Part shown: positions 22,001 through 31,499 of the stretch, piece after piece
Position numbering within the stretch: position 1 is the stretch's first letter
Layout of the letters: each line of letters begins with the position of its first letter
Assembly (NCBI RefSeq): GCF_027172205.1
Contig: NC_070613.1
Span: forward strand, 53,232,001-53,296,000
Length of the DNA stretch: 64,000 bases
Direction: 5' to 3'
Source of the DNA: Podarcis raffonei
Lineage: Eukaryota > Chordata > Lepidosauria > Squamata > Lacertidae
Program-made: the position numbers and the translations under genes
The notes under the pieces: model-generated
What the model saw: the letters and a program-made list of their open reading frames with translations, nothing else
Database searches by the model: none
What the model was told of the DNA's origin: nothing

Positions 22001-24762
22001 AAACTCCTGGAAGCAGCATCTTTTATGTTAATAAATATAAGTTGCTTTAGAATTGCAGGGGTGCAGAGAAATGAAATGTATATTATAGCATGGAATAGAT
22101 GTGGGGTTGAGGGTATGTATATATGTGGGGTTAGCTTGAATTTCTTTCTGGATTCCTGCGTTGACTTAAATGCCTACCGTCCACCTTGGTTATAGGTAAA
22201 GAAATCCCGGGTCAGGCGTCTCTGGTCTTTGATGTGGCTCTTCTAGATCTCCACAACCCCAAAGACAGCATCGCTGTGGAACAACAATATGTGCCTGAAA
22301 CCTGTGAGCGTAGAAGCCAAGTAGGGGACTTCCTCAGATACCATTATAATGGTACACTTTTGGATGGCACATTGTTTGATTCTAGGTAACCACACTGCTG
22401 AACACACGTTTCCTACTTTCTGTTTATTTCTTTGTGTGTTTTTATAGCTCTATTCTGCTGAGCATTCTTTAAAGGTATTCTAAGTAGCTTGGTAAATGTC
22501 TTCAATAATAAATCAATAAATAAGACTAAGAAAAAGTTTTAAAAAGTAGAGCAATGGTTCCAATGGATCTGGGTTATCCTGAACTCTCATTTTTCTCTGT
22601 TTGAAACAAGAGATTTAAGTAATAAATGCACAGAAGATGATGGCATAGATTACTACATTCAACAAGCAGACAGAAAAGCACAGCTAATAGGACACCAGCA
22701 CATAAAGTAAACACATTTGGGAAAATTTAAAATACTTCCTATTTCTCCTCTTGAGTAACTTTAGTGGATTTTCCACTTTCCATGATAATAAATGGGAAGC
22801 AAAAGTGGATCTGTGCTAAAGCTAGTTTATAATAACTTGTACTGTGAAAACCAGTTCTTTACGTTTATAGCATGTTTTATCAAAACATGTCAATGTGCAA
22901 TAAGAATAATCTCACCAATCAAAACATTAAATGCTTTGCTTCTTTCTGTTGTGGATAATTGCTTTTGGACATTTACTTCCAGGGCACATGATTTAACAAA
23001 GAGCATCTGTTTCAATAAACCTAAAAGAATAGAAAAAATTAGTCATTGCATCCCATCTTAGCACTTAGTGCTTAGATTGGAGATAACAGATCTCTATGCC
23101 TGATGTTATATGACATCAAGTGACTGACAGATGGGTGTGGTTTGTCCAAAACATCCTTGCAGCCAAATTCAGAGGCATGGTGGACCTAGATGCACAGTGA
23201 GAGGTTCTCTATTACTTTGTTAGACTCCCGTGCTATTTTTGCTGACATACTTGAAAGATCAACATCTTTCAAACAGGACATCTATCAAACAGAAAAGATG
23301 AACTACTGTTTCAAATGGTACTAGCCACTAGAATTGTCTATGCCAGACAATGAAAGAGAAAAGAATCCCCTTCATAAAAGCATGGCTACTTTGAGTAAGA
23401 TCATATGGATTACCGTATTTTTCGCCCCATAGGGCGCACCTAGTTTTTTTTTGGGGGGGGGGAATAAAGAAAAAAATTAAAAAAAAATGCAATTTTTTTT
23501 TGCGAAGTCGCACCGGTCTCCCGAGGGTTGCGCAGAGCTTCCTGAAGCCTGCATTCGCCCCATAGGACGCACACACATTTCCCCTTCATTTTTGGAGGGG
23601 GAAAAGTGTGTCCTATAGGGCGGAAAATACGGTATGTGGGTTAGACAGGGAAAACTAGGGTTTAAGAAGTTTGAATCTGAATGGGACCCATTTAGGAATT
23701 TCTGGAATAAAAAGCAAGGGGTAACAAGACGCAACCCTATGTCACGAGAGTAGTCTCCCTTGATTGGATTACATTAATATGCTATTCTGGCTCAGTTTTT
23801 TATTTTTTTTATTTTGTGTTTTTCATACCACAAAGTGGATAGCTTTTCTAGTTTTGTTCATCTTATGTGACTTCTCATTTTGCTGCTATACAATATATTA
23901 AAATAGTTCTCTTGTCTATGCGCTTGGTCTGCTCAGTATTGTTTAAGGTTACTTCACCTATCCGTTAATATATTTGTAATCCTGTTACCATATTTTTTGC
24001 TCTATAAGACACACCAGACCACAAGACTCACCTAGTTTTTGGAGGAGGAAAACAAGAAAAAAATATTCTGAATCCCAGAAGCCAGAATAGCAAGAGGGAT
24101 CGCTGCGTAGTGAAAGCAGCAATCCCTCTTGCTGTTCTGGCTTCTGGGATAGCTGCACAGCCTGCATTCGCCCCATAAGATGCACACACATTTCCCCTTA
24201 CTTTTTGGGAGGGAAAAAGTGAGTCTTATAGAGCAAAAAATACGGTACATATTTGGCTTGCTTTTTTATTCACAGTTGAAGTTTTATCATATTATACACA
24301 TTTATGTATTTGCTTTGCTAGCTTAATTTCCTCACTTCTTCTAGTCACACTTAGGTTTGGTGCTATTATAAGACATGACTTCATCAGTTCCACTACACCC
24401 TGTTGATACTTCTTTCTGATGTTTTTGCTGTCAAGCCAGTAAGCTATGGGCATACTGATAACAGTCTTAGTTAAGCAAAGGTTTTTCCTTTTTGCCTGTA
24501 GTTATTCACGGAACCGAACATATGATACCTACATTGGGAAAGGTTATGTGATTTCTGGGATGGATGAAGGCTTGCTTGGTGTATGCATTGGAGAGAAGAG
24601 GAGAATAACCATCCCACCTCACTTGGGGTATGGCGAAGAGGGAAGAGGTGAGTTCTGTTTTTAATTCAGCAGCAGTGCCCTCCAGTCATTCTTTTACTTC
24701 AGCATTTAAAAGATTTAAGGCCCAGTGCACTGCATGGAATAAGTTTGTTGGCCTTCCATCTT

Positions 24763-24809
<47 letters not shown>

Positions 24810-25153
24810 CATTTATTTATACCCCGCCCATCTGGCTGGGCTTCCCCAGCCACTCTGGGCGGCTTCCAAAAAAATACTAAAATACTGTAATACATCAAAC
24901 ATTAAAAGCTTCCCTGAACAGGGCTGCCTTCAGATGTCTTCTAAAAGTCTAGTAGTTGTTTTTCTCTTTGACATCTGGTGGGAGGGCATTCCACAGGGCG
25001 GGTGCCACTACCGAGAAGGCCCTCTGCCTGGTTCCCTGTAAGTTGGCTTCTCGCAGTGAGGGAACCGCCAGAAGGCCCTCGGTGCTGGACCTCAGTGTCC
25101 GGGTAGAACGATGGGGGTGGAGACGCTCCTTCAGATATACTGGACCAAGGCTG

Positions 25154-25220
<67 letters not shown>

Positions 25221-28200
25221 ATTAGATTTCTTTTGTTATAGCAAATTGCAAATACAATTATCCAGTTTTGTATTTTACAATTCCCTCCCTCCTGTTGACT
25301 TCCCTCATCTTCCCCTTCTGGTGTGTTACATTATTTGTTATCTTCTGCATGTTAAATAATTTGTCTTTCTTCATATTTTACTTGAATAAAATTGTGAATG
25401 TTTCTTCAAAGGCCTTCCATCTTTCTGGTTAGAAGATAGGAATCAATGGAAGCTGTGGTAGTCTTCTCTCCTGGCAAAGCTTCACTTTGTGCTCCTTTGC
25501 TTGGAGGCAGAACTTCTCAGCTCTCCTGTTTTCTTGTTGGCTCCTTGTTTACAAAGAAAGAGGCGTTTCCCCTTCTTTTTCTCCTTCCGCTCTTCTGTTT
25601 ACTGCCATTCCCCCCACTCCCACCCGCTTGGGCTTTTGCTTAGTGGCTTCAGACCAGCCTAACACCTATTCGGGTGGTCAAACAACCCCAAAGAACCTTG
25701 GCATTAGCTGCATGGCAAACCCCAATGCCAATGTAGTCACTGACATATTGTAATCATATTTGTGGTCAGTGTCAACTCCACTTTCCATAAGCAAGGTGAG
25801 TGAATTCTCTCCTTTCTGCCCAGATCCATCCCACAGTGCGGCAGCAGCATGGCACAACCTGAACATCAGGCAGGTGCTCAAAATTTACATCAAGCCCACA
25901 TACAAACAAACTGACCCCGTTTGTCTCCTTTCACCTAGGCCAGCCTTTCTCAACCTGTGGGTCCCCAGATGTTGTTGAACTACAACTCCCATCACCCCTA
26001 GCTAGCAAGGCCAGAGCTCAGGGATGATGGGAGTTATAGTCCAACAACATCTGGGGACCCACAGGTTGAGAACCGCTGACCTAGGCAGTTTAGCTAGGCG
26101 GATTAAGGCTTGCATGGCTCTGGTTCATGAAGCTCTCCAGCTTCCCATATCTTCTACTGGCACCATGGCCCCTTCTGTTACAGCATCTGCCCCAGGCAGG
26201 CTGCTTTTTCCACCAATGCACCAGTATAGTAGTCCTGCCATGTGGCCACTTGGTCCTCACCTAGCCTGTTCACACTCCACTGCAAGATCATGCCTCAGCT
26301 GAGACTGCTTTTTTTGCTTAGGATGTTCTTGTTTAGCTGTTTAGTCGTGTCCGACTCTTTGTGACCCCATGGACCAGAGCACGCCAGGCACTCCTGTCTT
26401 CCACTGCCTCCCGCAGTTTGGTCAAACTCATGCTGGTAGCTTCGACAACACTGTCCAACCATCTCGTCCTCTGTCGTCCCCTTCTCCTTGTGCCCTCCAT
26501 CTTTCCCAGCATCAGGATCTTTTCCAGGGAGTCTTCTCTTCTCATGAGGTGGCCAAAGTATTGGAGCCTCAGCTTCAGGATCTGTCCTTCCAGTGAGCAC
26601 TCAGGGCTGATTTCCTTAAGAATGGATGCGTTTGATCTTCTTGCAGTCCATGGGGCTCTCAAGAGTCTCCTCCAGCACCATAATTCAAAAGCATCAATTC
26701 TTCGGCGATCAGCCTTCTTTATGGTCCAGCTCTCACTTCCATACATCACTACTGGGAAAACCATAGCTTTAACTATACGGACCTTTGTCGGCAAGGTGAT
26801 GTCTCTGCTTTTTAGCTTTTAACTAGGAATACTGAAAATATAATTATCTCATGTCTCACCATCTCTTGAAAGTGCATGGAATTCGTGCTAGTGGAAAATT
26901 ATCACACCTGCCAACCTCTGAAAAGCCCCTTTCATGACATTTGGAGATGACCAAGTCTCATTTGTGGAGTACATAATTTTAGTAGATCAGATCAGTTCTT
27001 TACTGTAAGAGCAGAAGGGTGGGTGGCTTCTTCATATTTCATATCATTTATTGTTCTAGGAAAGATTCCGGGATCTGCTGTGCTGGTCTTTGATATTCAT
27101 GTGATAGACTTCCACAATCCATCTGACTCTGTGGCTATTACCACCCATTACAAACCTAGCAACTGCTCTGTTCTGAGCAAGAAAGGCGATTACTTGAAGT
27201 ATCACTACAATGCCTCACTCTTAGATGGCACTGTGCTAGACTCAACGTAAGTATGTAGTTTAGCAGCAAAGAACAATAGAAGCATGAAACTGGGAATATT
27301 TTGTGCATGTGAGCTTACCCAATCACTTATTTTTATAAATTTGCTTTCATTAAGTTACAGTTGGTGAGAGAGTAATGATGAAGGGAAGGGCTAATCAGAC
27401 TGAGGGGTTTCTGGATTCTGGGGTCACTTGTCTTAACAAATTTTCTGCATGGTCCAATTTGCAATGTATTTCTTAAAGGTAAAGGTAAAGGGACCCCTGA
27501 CAGTTAAGTCCAGTCACAGACGACTCTGGGGTTGCGGCGCTTATCTCGCTTTACTGGCTGAGGGAGCCGGCATACAGCTTCCGGGTCATGTGGCCAGCAG
27601 GACTAAGCCAGTTCTGGCGAACCAGAGCAGTGCACGGAAACACCATTTACCTTCCCACTGGAGTGGTACCTATTTATCTACTTGCACTTTGACATGCTTT
27701 TGAACTGCTAGGTTGGCAGGAGCTGGGACTGAGCGACGGGAGCTCACCTCGTTGCGGGGATTCGAACCCCTCACCTTCTGATCGGCAAGCCCTAGGCTCT
27801 GTGGTTTGGACCACAGCACCACCCACGTCCCATAATGTATTTCTTAGAAAGTGTCTATTAAGAATTCAGATCATCACATAGAAATTGGAAATGGTAAATG
27901 TCAAAAGGCTAGAGGAAGTGGAATTCTGACGTTACATTGGCACAGCTTAGCTTATGAACTACTATTTTTTTCTTTCAGGTTTAGTCTTGGGAAAACCTAT
28001 AATATAGTGCTGGGTTCTGGACAGGTTGTATTGGGAATGGATATGGGTCTCAGAGATATGTGTGTTGGAGAGAAAAGAACAGTTATTATCCCACCCCACC
28101 TTGGCTATGGAGAGGCTGGAGTTGGTAAGTGAAGCTAATAGTGATGCTGACACACAAATGTGTCTGGTCTTCTTCTGCAGCATGTGTCACAGCTCACTTC

Positions 28201-28352
28201 TGTGAGCAGTCTTGTTTTGTTCCTTAAATGTGTTCATTGGATTATGAACAGCTGTGAGGTGGTGTATATTCCATGCAATTTAAGTAAGAATATTAGTCTA
28301 AAAAGGTATATTCACAACATGAGATGCTGAGAATATAGCCGTGTAATGATGA

Positions 28353-28401
<49 letters not shown>

Positions 28402-30271
28402 CCCACCATTTATTACCCACCCTTCCCACCAAGGTCCCAGGGCGGATTACAACAATTAAAAACACAATATTAAAAAGTTTGAAACTTAAATTTATAGAAA
28501 TATGTCATAAAAATATACACTTCAATTGTTAAAAGCTAAGGTAAAGAGGTGCATCTATATTATATTATATTATATTATATTATATTATATTATATTATAT
28601 TATATTGTTAATATGGTTTTCTCTGAGAATGAAAATAGCCCAAATTAATAATGCAACGGGGAAAGGCTATACATACTTGTGAATTAGCAAACAATCTTAC
28701 CTTAAGTGCAAATAGTCACAAAGCATAGTGCACCTTCTAAGATAAAGAATACGTTAACCATATTTCTTATGGATGCTGCAGGCTTTATTTTCTCATATTT
28801 TATCTTGCTGATGTTTCTAAGCCAGTGGATGAAATGTGAACAATTTGTATTAACTGCACTATTTGCAGATGCTGCGCGTGGACCAAATTCCAAAATGCTC
28901 CTACATAACAGAAATCTTACTTTATTTTTTGTTATTTACTGTTACAGAAGGAGAAGTGCCTGGTAGCGCTGTATTGGTTTTTGACATTGAACTGTTCGAC
29001 TTGGTGTCTGGCTTACCAGAGGGATATATGTTTGTATGGCATGAGGAAGTCTCTCCTAATCTCTTTGAAGAGATTGACAAAGATAATAATGGAGAAGTTT
29101 TTCTAGAAGAGGTAAGGTTTTGGCTAGTAAAGCTGCATTGAAAAAAAATTCTATAGGAGCTAGTAAGTTCACCGATGACAGCATACAGGACACTGAGTGG
29201 AGCCCCAATCTTCAAGCAATATATTTAAGATCATGTTTCTATTCTGACGGGACAATCATTTATGGAAAATTAAAACAAATCTTTCTACCCATAGCAATGC
29301 ATACGATCATGCAGTTGCTTTGGACATTCTACAGAAACAAGAGACCAGTGTGCTTCTAGGTCTTGAGCACAGGAGGGAGATACATAATCCTACACAGAGA
29401 ATAGCTACTCCGGTTAAGAGGATCTGATTGAAGCCCAGCTTAACTGAATGTCTGTGACATAGGTCCCTAACAAAAAATCCCAAAGGGTCAGGACTCAGCA
29501 GCTGTATTAGTAATTAGTAGTTAGCAATGGATACAAACACTGCTTATGCGAATTTCCCAATTCCTTTTGGTTATTTGAAAGTCCAGCAGCGGCAGCAATA
29601 CTGGCACCTTGGAATTTAAGTACTAATTTGACACCCGAACCTCTCAAATGACCCATATACAGTGGTACCTTGGTTTAAGAACAGCTTAGTTTATGAACAA
29701 CTTGGATTAAGAACGCGGCAAACCCAGAAGTAGGTGTTTTGGTTTGTGAACTTTGCCTTGGAAGCAGTACATGTTTCACTTCCTGTTGAGTGTGTTCCAT
29801 TTGTAAATTGAGTCCCCTGCTGCTATGGAAAAGCATGCCTTGGCTTAAGTCTAGAATGCTTTGGTTTAAGAACAGACTTTTGGAACGGATTAAGTTTATA
29901 AACCAAGGTACCACTGTACTCACTAGAGAGAAAGTATTAACTGGTATTTACTTAGCACTGTATGTGAATATGAGGGGACAGATGCAAAGGTACCACAACA
30001 TCCTATTCGCTGGAGTTTTAAGATTAAATTACCTGGCTAATAAATAACTTTATTTTACTTTTCTCTAATGTATTTATTTTTTAAATTGTAGTTCGGCGAC
30101 TACATCCACGAACAAGTCAAGGCTGGCAAAGGAAAGTTAGCTCCTGGCTTTGATTCTGAAACAATTGTGAAAAACATGTTCAGCAATCAGGACCGAAATG
30201 GAGATGGCAAGATAACCGCTGATGAATTCAAACTGAAAGACCAAGAGCCACAGGGACATGACGAACTGTAG
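14520..30271 (+). CDS. FKBP9: FKBP9, ER-resident four-domain peptidyl-prolyl isomerase (10 coding exons)
   Basis: Ten exons join in frame: 14520-14788, 19008-19153, 20124-20313, 20780-20925, 22196-22385, 24502-24647, 27060-27246, 27979-28124, 28948-29111 and 30092-30271. They total 1764 bp, 587 residues (human 570). The protein has an Arg-rich then hydrophobic signal peptide (to about residue 36) and four FKBP domains (about 50-150, 165-262, 277-374, 388-486), each made by a longer exon (190, 190 or 187 bp; 269 bp for the first) plus a 146-bp exon. Two EF-hand loops follow (D517-E528, D562-E573), then a C-terminal HDEL ER-retrieval signal. Sites NGT, NGT and NAS in domains 2-4 are likely N-glycosylated. 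It should catalyse cis-trans prolyl isomerisation in the ER lumen during folding of secreted and matrix proteins. Similarity is closest to FKBP9 rather than FKBP10 (for example [26 protein letters not shown]). Synteny with NT5C3A agrees. An in-frame upstream ATG at 14457 has a weaker context than the GCCGCCGCCATGG at 14520. Confidence 0.97.
15106..15319 (+). mobile_element. Tigger-like short DNA transposon (CGGGTTA family), intron 1 of FKBP9
   Basis: Inverted ends CAGTGGTACCTCGGGTTA and TAACCCGAGGTACCACTG with TA duplications. An inner AGTGGTACCTCAGGTTAAG suggests a rearranged or composite copy. Confidence 0.85.
15322..16335 (-). mobile_element. Tigger-like non-autonomous element (CCTTGG family) split by a SINE
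   Basis: Ends CAGTGTACTGAACCTTGG and AACCAAGGTACCACTG, followed by TA. Its reverse complement matches 7703-8677 along its length. A Sauria SINE interrupts it at 15541-15892. Confidence 0.8.
15541..15892 (-). mobile_element. Sauria SINE nested in a Tigger-like element
   Basis: Complete, from AAAAGGTAAAGGGACCC to CACGTCCC. Target duplication CAAT(A/G)ATCAATGTA is present on both sides. Confidence 0.9.
16540..17135 (+). mobile_element. L1 LINE 3' end (ORF2 C-terminus and poly-A tail)
   Basis: An open stretch of about 123 codons (16553-16924) reads like the L1 ORF2 C-terminus: [39 protein letters not shown]. It is followed by an A-rich tail near 17110-17141. It is 5'-truncated. Confidence 0.8.
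17232..17292. repeat. (AAT)n microsatellite
   Basis: About twenty AAT units in FKBP9 intron 1. Confidence 0.95.
17340..17472 (+). mobile_element. LINE 3' UTR fragment
   Basis: Has the TTGTAAGCTGCTTTGGGATTC and AATAAATA end typical of CR1/L2 3' ends in this window. Confidence 0.5.
17474..17656 (+). mobile_element. Tigger-like short DNA transposon (CGGGTTA family), right end missing
   Basis: Starts CAGTGGTACCTCAGGTTACAG after TA and stops after AACGAATTAAGTTC without the terminal repeat. Confidence 0.8.
17657..18960. other. FKBP9 intron 1, unique sequence
   Basis: Intronic sequence before exon 2 with no repeat, exon or RNA gene that I can identify. Confidence 0.5.
18965..19005. repeat. (TC)n microsatellite forming the FKBP9 exon 2 polypyrimidine tract
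   Basis: About twenty TC units end directly in the AG acceptor (19006-19007), so the repeat itself is the pyrimidine tract. Confidence 0.95.
19008..19153 (+). CDS. FKBP9: FKBP9 coding exon 2
   Basis: Acceptor AG directly follows a CT microsatellite. Encodes [20 protein letters not shown] and on to the [11 protein letters not shown] end of domain 1. Donor GTGAGT. Confidence 0.96.
20124..20313 (+). CDS. FKBP9: FKBP9 coding exon 3
   Basis: Encodes [20 protein letters not shown] and the first half of domain 2, with [15 protein letters not shown]. Donor GTAGTT is a weaker match than the others. Confidence 0.95.
20780..20925 (+). CDS. FKBP9: FKBP9 coding exon 4
   Basis: Second half of domain 2: [20 protein letters not shown] through [12 protein letters not shown]. 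Donor GTAAAT. Confidence 0.96.
21011..21374 (-). mobile_element. Sauria SINE (GTACGGG subfamily), FKBP9 intron 4
   Basis: Complete, with AAAGGTAAAGGTACCCCTGG at one end and GCGTCCC at the other. Flanked by CACAGAATTA duplications. Very close to the copy at 49991-50346. Confidence 0.93.
21383..21815 (-). mobile_element. L2/CR1-type LINE 3' end, FKBP9 intron 4
   Basis: The minus strand reads [18 protein letters not shown] and [20 protein letters not shown], the usual LINE ORF2 C-terminus. The 3' side has CCCGCCCATCTGGCTGAG and an AAT run. Confidence 0.75.
22196..22385 (+). CDS. FKBP9: FKBP9 coding exon 5
   Basis: Start of domain 3: [20 protein letters not shown] and [15 protein letters not shown]. 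Donor GTAACC. Confidence 0.96.
23411..23634. mobile_element. Short DNA transposon with TACCGTATTTTT ends, FKBP9 intron 5
   Basis: Inverted ends TACCGTATTTTTCGCCCCAT and GGGCGGAAAATACGGTA. The inner CATAGGACGCACACACATTT recurs in the copy at 23986-24247. The superfamily is not assigned. Confidence 0.75.
23986..24247. mobile_element. Short DNA transposon with TACCGTATTTTT ends and an inner hairpin
   Basis: Ends TACCATATTTTTTGCTCTAT and ATAGAGCAAAAAATACGGTA. Inside, 24073-24106 and 24116-24149 are 34-base inverted arms with two differences and a 9-base loop. Confidence 0.75.
24502..24647 (+). CDS. FKBP9: FKBP9 coding exon 6
   Basis: Second half of domain 3: [20 protein letters not shown] through GYGEEGRG. 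Donor GTGAGT. Confidence 0.96.
24767..24810. repeat. (AT)n microsatellite, left of a LINE
   Basis: About twenty AT units that end where a LINE 3' end begins. Confidence 0.95.
24811..25156 (-). mobile_element. L2/CR1-type LINE 3' end inside an AT microsatellite, FKBP9 intron 6
   Basis: Reversed LINE 3' end with ACCCCGCCCATCTGGCTGGG and CTTCCCTGAACAGGGCTGCC, and the same C-terminal coding block as 21383-21815. Flanked on both sides by AT tracts. Confidence 0.75.
25157..25222. repeat. (AT)n microsatellite, right of a LINE
   Basis: More than thirty AT units immediately after the LINE. Confidence 0.95.
25223..25440 (-). mobile_element. Probable L1-type LINE 3' UTR fragment
   Basis: Starts TTAGATTTCTTTTGTTATAG and has the pyrimidine-rich reversed-L1 look of 4188-4400. 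No coding part survives. Confidence 0.35.
25937..26087. mobile_element. Palindromic short DNA transposon (second family), FKBP9 intron 6
   Basis: Inverted arms CAACCTGTGGGTCCCCAGAT and ATCTGGGGACCCACAGGTTG, with ACTACAACTCCCATCACCCC and its reverse within. An older relative is at 46893-47030. Confidence 0.75.
26310..26822 (-). mobile_element. Bov-B (RTE) LINE 3' end, FKBP9 intron 6
   Basis: The minus strand has an open frame of 153 codons (26794-26333) with [36 protein letters not shown] and [20 protein letters not shown], the C-terminus of the Bov-B reverse transcriptase. It ends in the Bov-B tail with AGAGTCGGACACGACTAAAC. The open frame suggests a fairly recent copy; it is 5'-truncated. 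Confidence 0.92.
27060..27246 (+). CDS. FKBP9: FKBP9 coding exon 7
   Basis: Start of domain 4: [20 protein letters not shown] and [15 protein letters not shown]. It is 187 bp, one codon shorter than exons 3 and 5, as in human. Donor GTAAGT. Confidence 0.96.
27475..27831 (-). mobile_element. Sauria SINE, FKBP9 intron 7
   Basis: Complete, with AATGTATTTCTTA duplications on both sides. Confidence 0.92.
27979..28124 (+). CDS. FKBP9: FKBP9 coding exon 8
   Basis: Second half of domain 4: [20 protein letters not shown] through [11 protein letters not shown]. Donor GTAAGT. Confidence 0.96.
28348..28400. repeat. (ATT)n microsatellite with LINE tail, FKBP9 intron 8
   Basis: About seventeen ATT units, followed by a reversed LINE tail (TTATTACCCACCCTTCCCACC) to about 28500. 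Confidence 0.85.
28555..28607. repeat. (ATATT)n pentanucleotide microsatellite
   Basis: About ten ATATT units in FKBP9 intron 8. Confidence 0.95.
28948..29111 (+). CDS. FKBP9: FKBP9 coding exon 9
   Basis: Encodes [19 protein letters not shown] and the first EF-hand loop [12 protein letters not shown]. Donor GTAAGG. Confidence 0.96.
29660..29916 (+). mobile_element. Tigger-like short DNA transposon (CCTTGG family), FKBP9 intron 9
   Basis: Inverted ends CAGTGGTACCTTGGTTTAAG and TAAACCAAGGTACCACTG with TA duplications; non-coding. Confidence 0.85.
30092..30271 (+). CDS. FKBP9: FKBP9 terminal coding exon 10
   Basis: Encodes [20 protein letters not shown], the second EF-hand loop [12 protein letters not shown] and the final HDEL followed by TAG. 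Confidence 0.97.
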   Translation, partial: FGDYIHEQVKAGKGKLAPGFDSETIVKNMFSNQDRNGDGKITADEFKLKDQEPQGHDEL

Positions 30272-31085
30272 TTTGTTTTTAAAATTTGTAGGAGCTAAAC
30301 TGCTGTCAGAATGTATGCACAATAGAAGTGGTTTGAAATGTGTGTGTGTATACTTAAAAGTGTGGACGGTGAAAATGAATACTCCTGTCTTTGTAAGAGT
30401 GAAGTAGGCTAAAGTAAGCGGAAGACTGTGGCATTTTTATAAAACATGAAATGCCTCAAAATTGGTTTCAATGACTTAAAAAAAAAATAGTGACACAAAT
30501 CTTGTGATGTATTTTTTGAGAGGTGGTAAAGAATTTTGAGCTTAGAACAAAAATGTACATTTCTGTTAAACTCCTGCACCATGACCCTGTTCGGTTACTC
30601 TCCAACTGTAGTTTTATAATGATCTCTCCAAGGAAGAGAAAATCTTCTACAATGGGAGGAACTGCACTAAATCTTTTTCAAAGCCGTTATCCCAAAGTCA
30701 GATGCTATGGTAGCACCATGAGCAGTACTGGAGATGGGGAGTCATGTTTCCCTAAGGATTGTAACTGAAGCTATGAATACAAAAACCATTCACAAAAAGT
30801 GTGTATCATTCTTTGCCCTGTATCAGAACATGTCCATTTATTGTAATGGGCCTACTCTTGCGTATCACCCTGAAATTAGTCTGTCCTCACTAACGTGTAT
30901 TATAGAAAAAAGAAAGCAGAACTGTACTAGAAATATGCTGCAATATGCATAACGGTAGATTGTAATTGTGTATACAACATATGGCTACTCCATCTACTTT
31001 TTTGTGCAGTGACTCAACTAGAGAACTGTCATAAGTGTACTTCAGAGTGAATCTCAGGTCTCATTTGTGTCTATAAAAACATTTT

Positions 31086-31205
31086 GTTGATCATAGAATT
31101 GTAGAGTTGGAAGGGACGATGAGGATCATCTAGTCCAGCCACCTGCAAGAATATGAACCTTACGGGGATCGAATTAGCACCACACACTAAGCAACTGAGC
31201 TAATA
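31086..31205 (-). mobile_element. CR1 LINE tail in the FKBP9 3' UTR
   Basis: ATCATAGAATTGTAGAGTTG and ATCATCTAGTCCAGCCACCT match the reversed CR1 3' end. Confidence 0.65.
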
Positions 31206-31467
31206 CCCTGCAGCGAAAGAGCACAAGAGCATAAATTAAGTGAGTGACTTCCCCCAAAGGGAAAAGGAGCACAAAGCCACGGTCCTCCCACTAACGGGAA
31301 TGTACAAAGCGTCTTCTTTTTTAATTGTAGAATGGTGCTAGTTCTAAAACTACGACATACCTTTCAAAACACTTTTGCAGTAAGCAAAGTTATGTTTTAT
31401 ACGCTTTGTAATATTATTAATGTCTTAAGGGTTTGTCAAGTGTGATACATGCTGTTATTTTTATTAA

Positions 31468-31473
31468 AATAAA
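31468..31473 (+). terminator. FKBP9 polyadenylation signal
   Basis: AATAAA in TTAAAATAAAATATGG, about 1.2 kb after the stop codon. It is the first canonical signal I saw downstream on the plus strand. Confidence 0.6.
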
Positions 31474-31499
31474 ATATGGACAGACACATTCTGCACTAC

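Larger units (their letters stand above)
30272..31495 (+). other. FKBP9: FKBP9 3' untranslated region
   Basis: Runs from the TAG to a polyadenylation signal AATAAA at 31468-31473. It contains a CR1 tail at 31086-31205. The cleavage point is inferred. Confidence 0.6.

Noticed and set aside
26361-26822. Plus-strand 153-codon frame as a gene
   Set aside because: It is the opposite-strand shadow of the Bov-B reverse transcriptase frame.
14520-30271. FKBP10 instead of FKBP9
   Set aside because: Domain sequences, EF-hand region and HDEL end fit FKBP9, and the tail-to-tail NT5C3A neighbour is the known FKBP9 neighbour.
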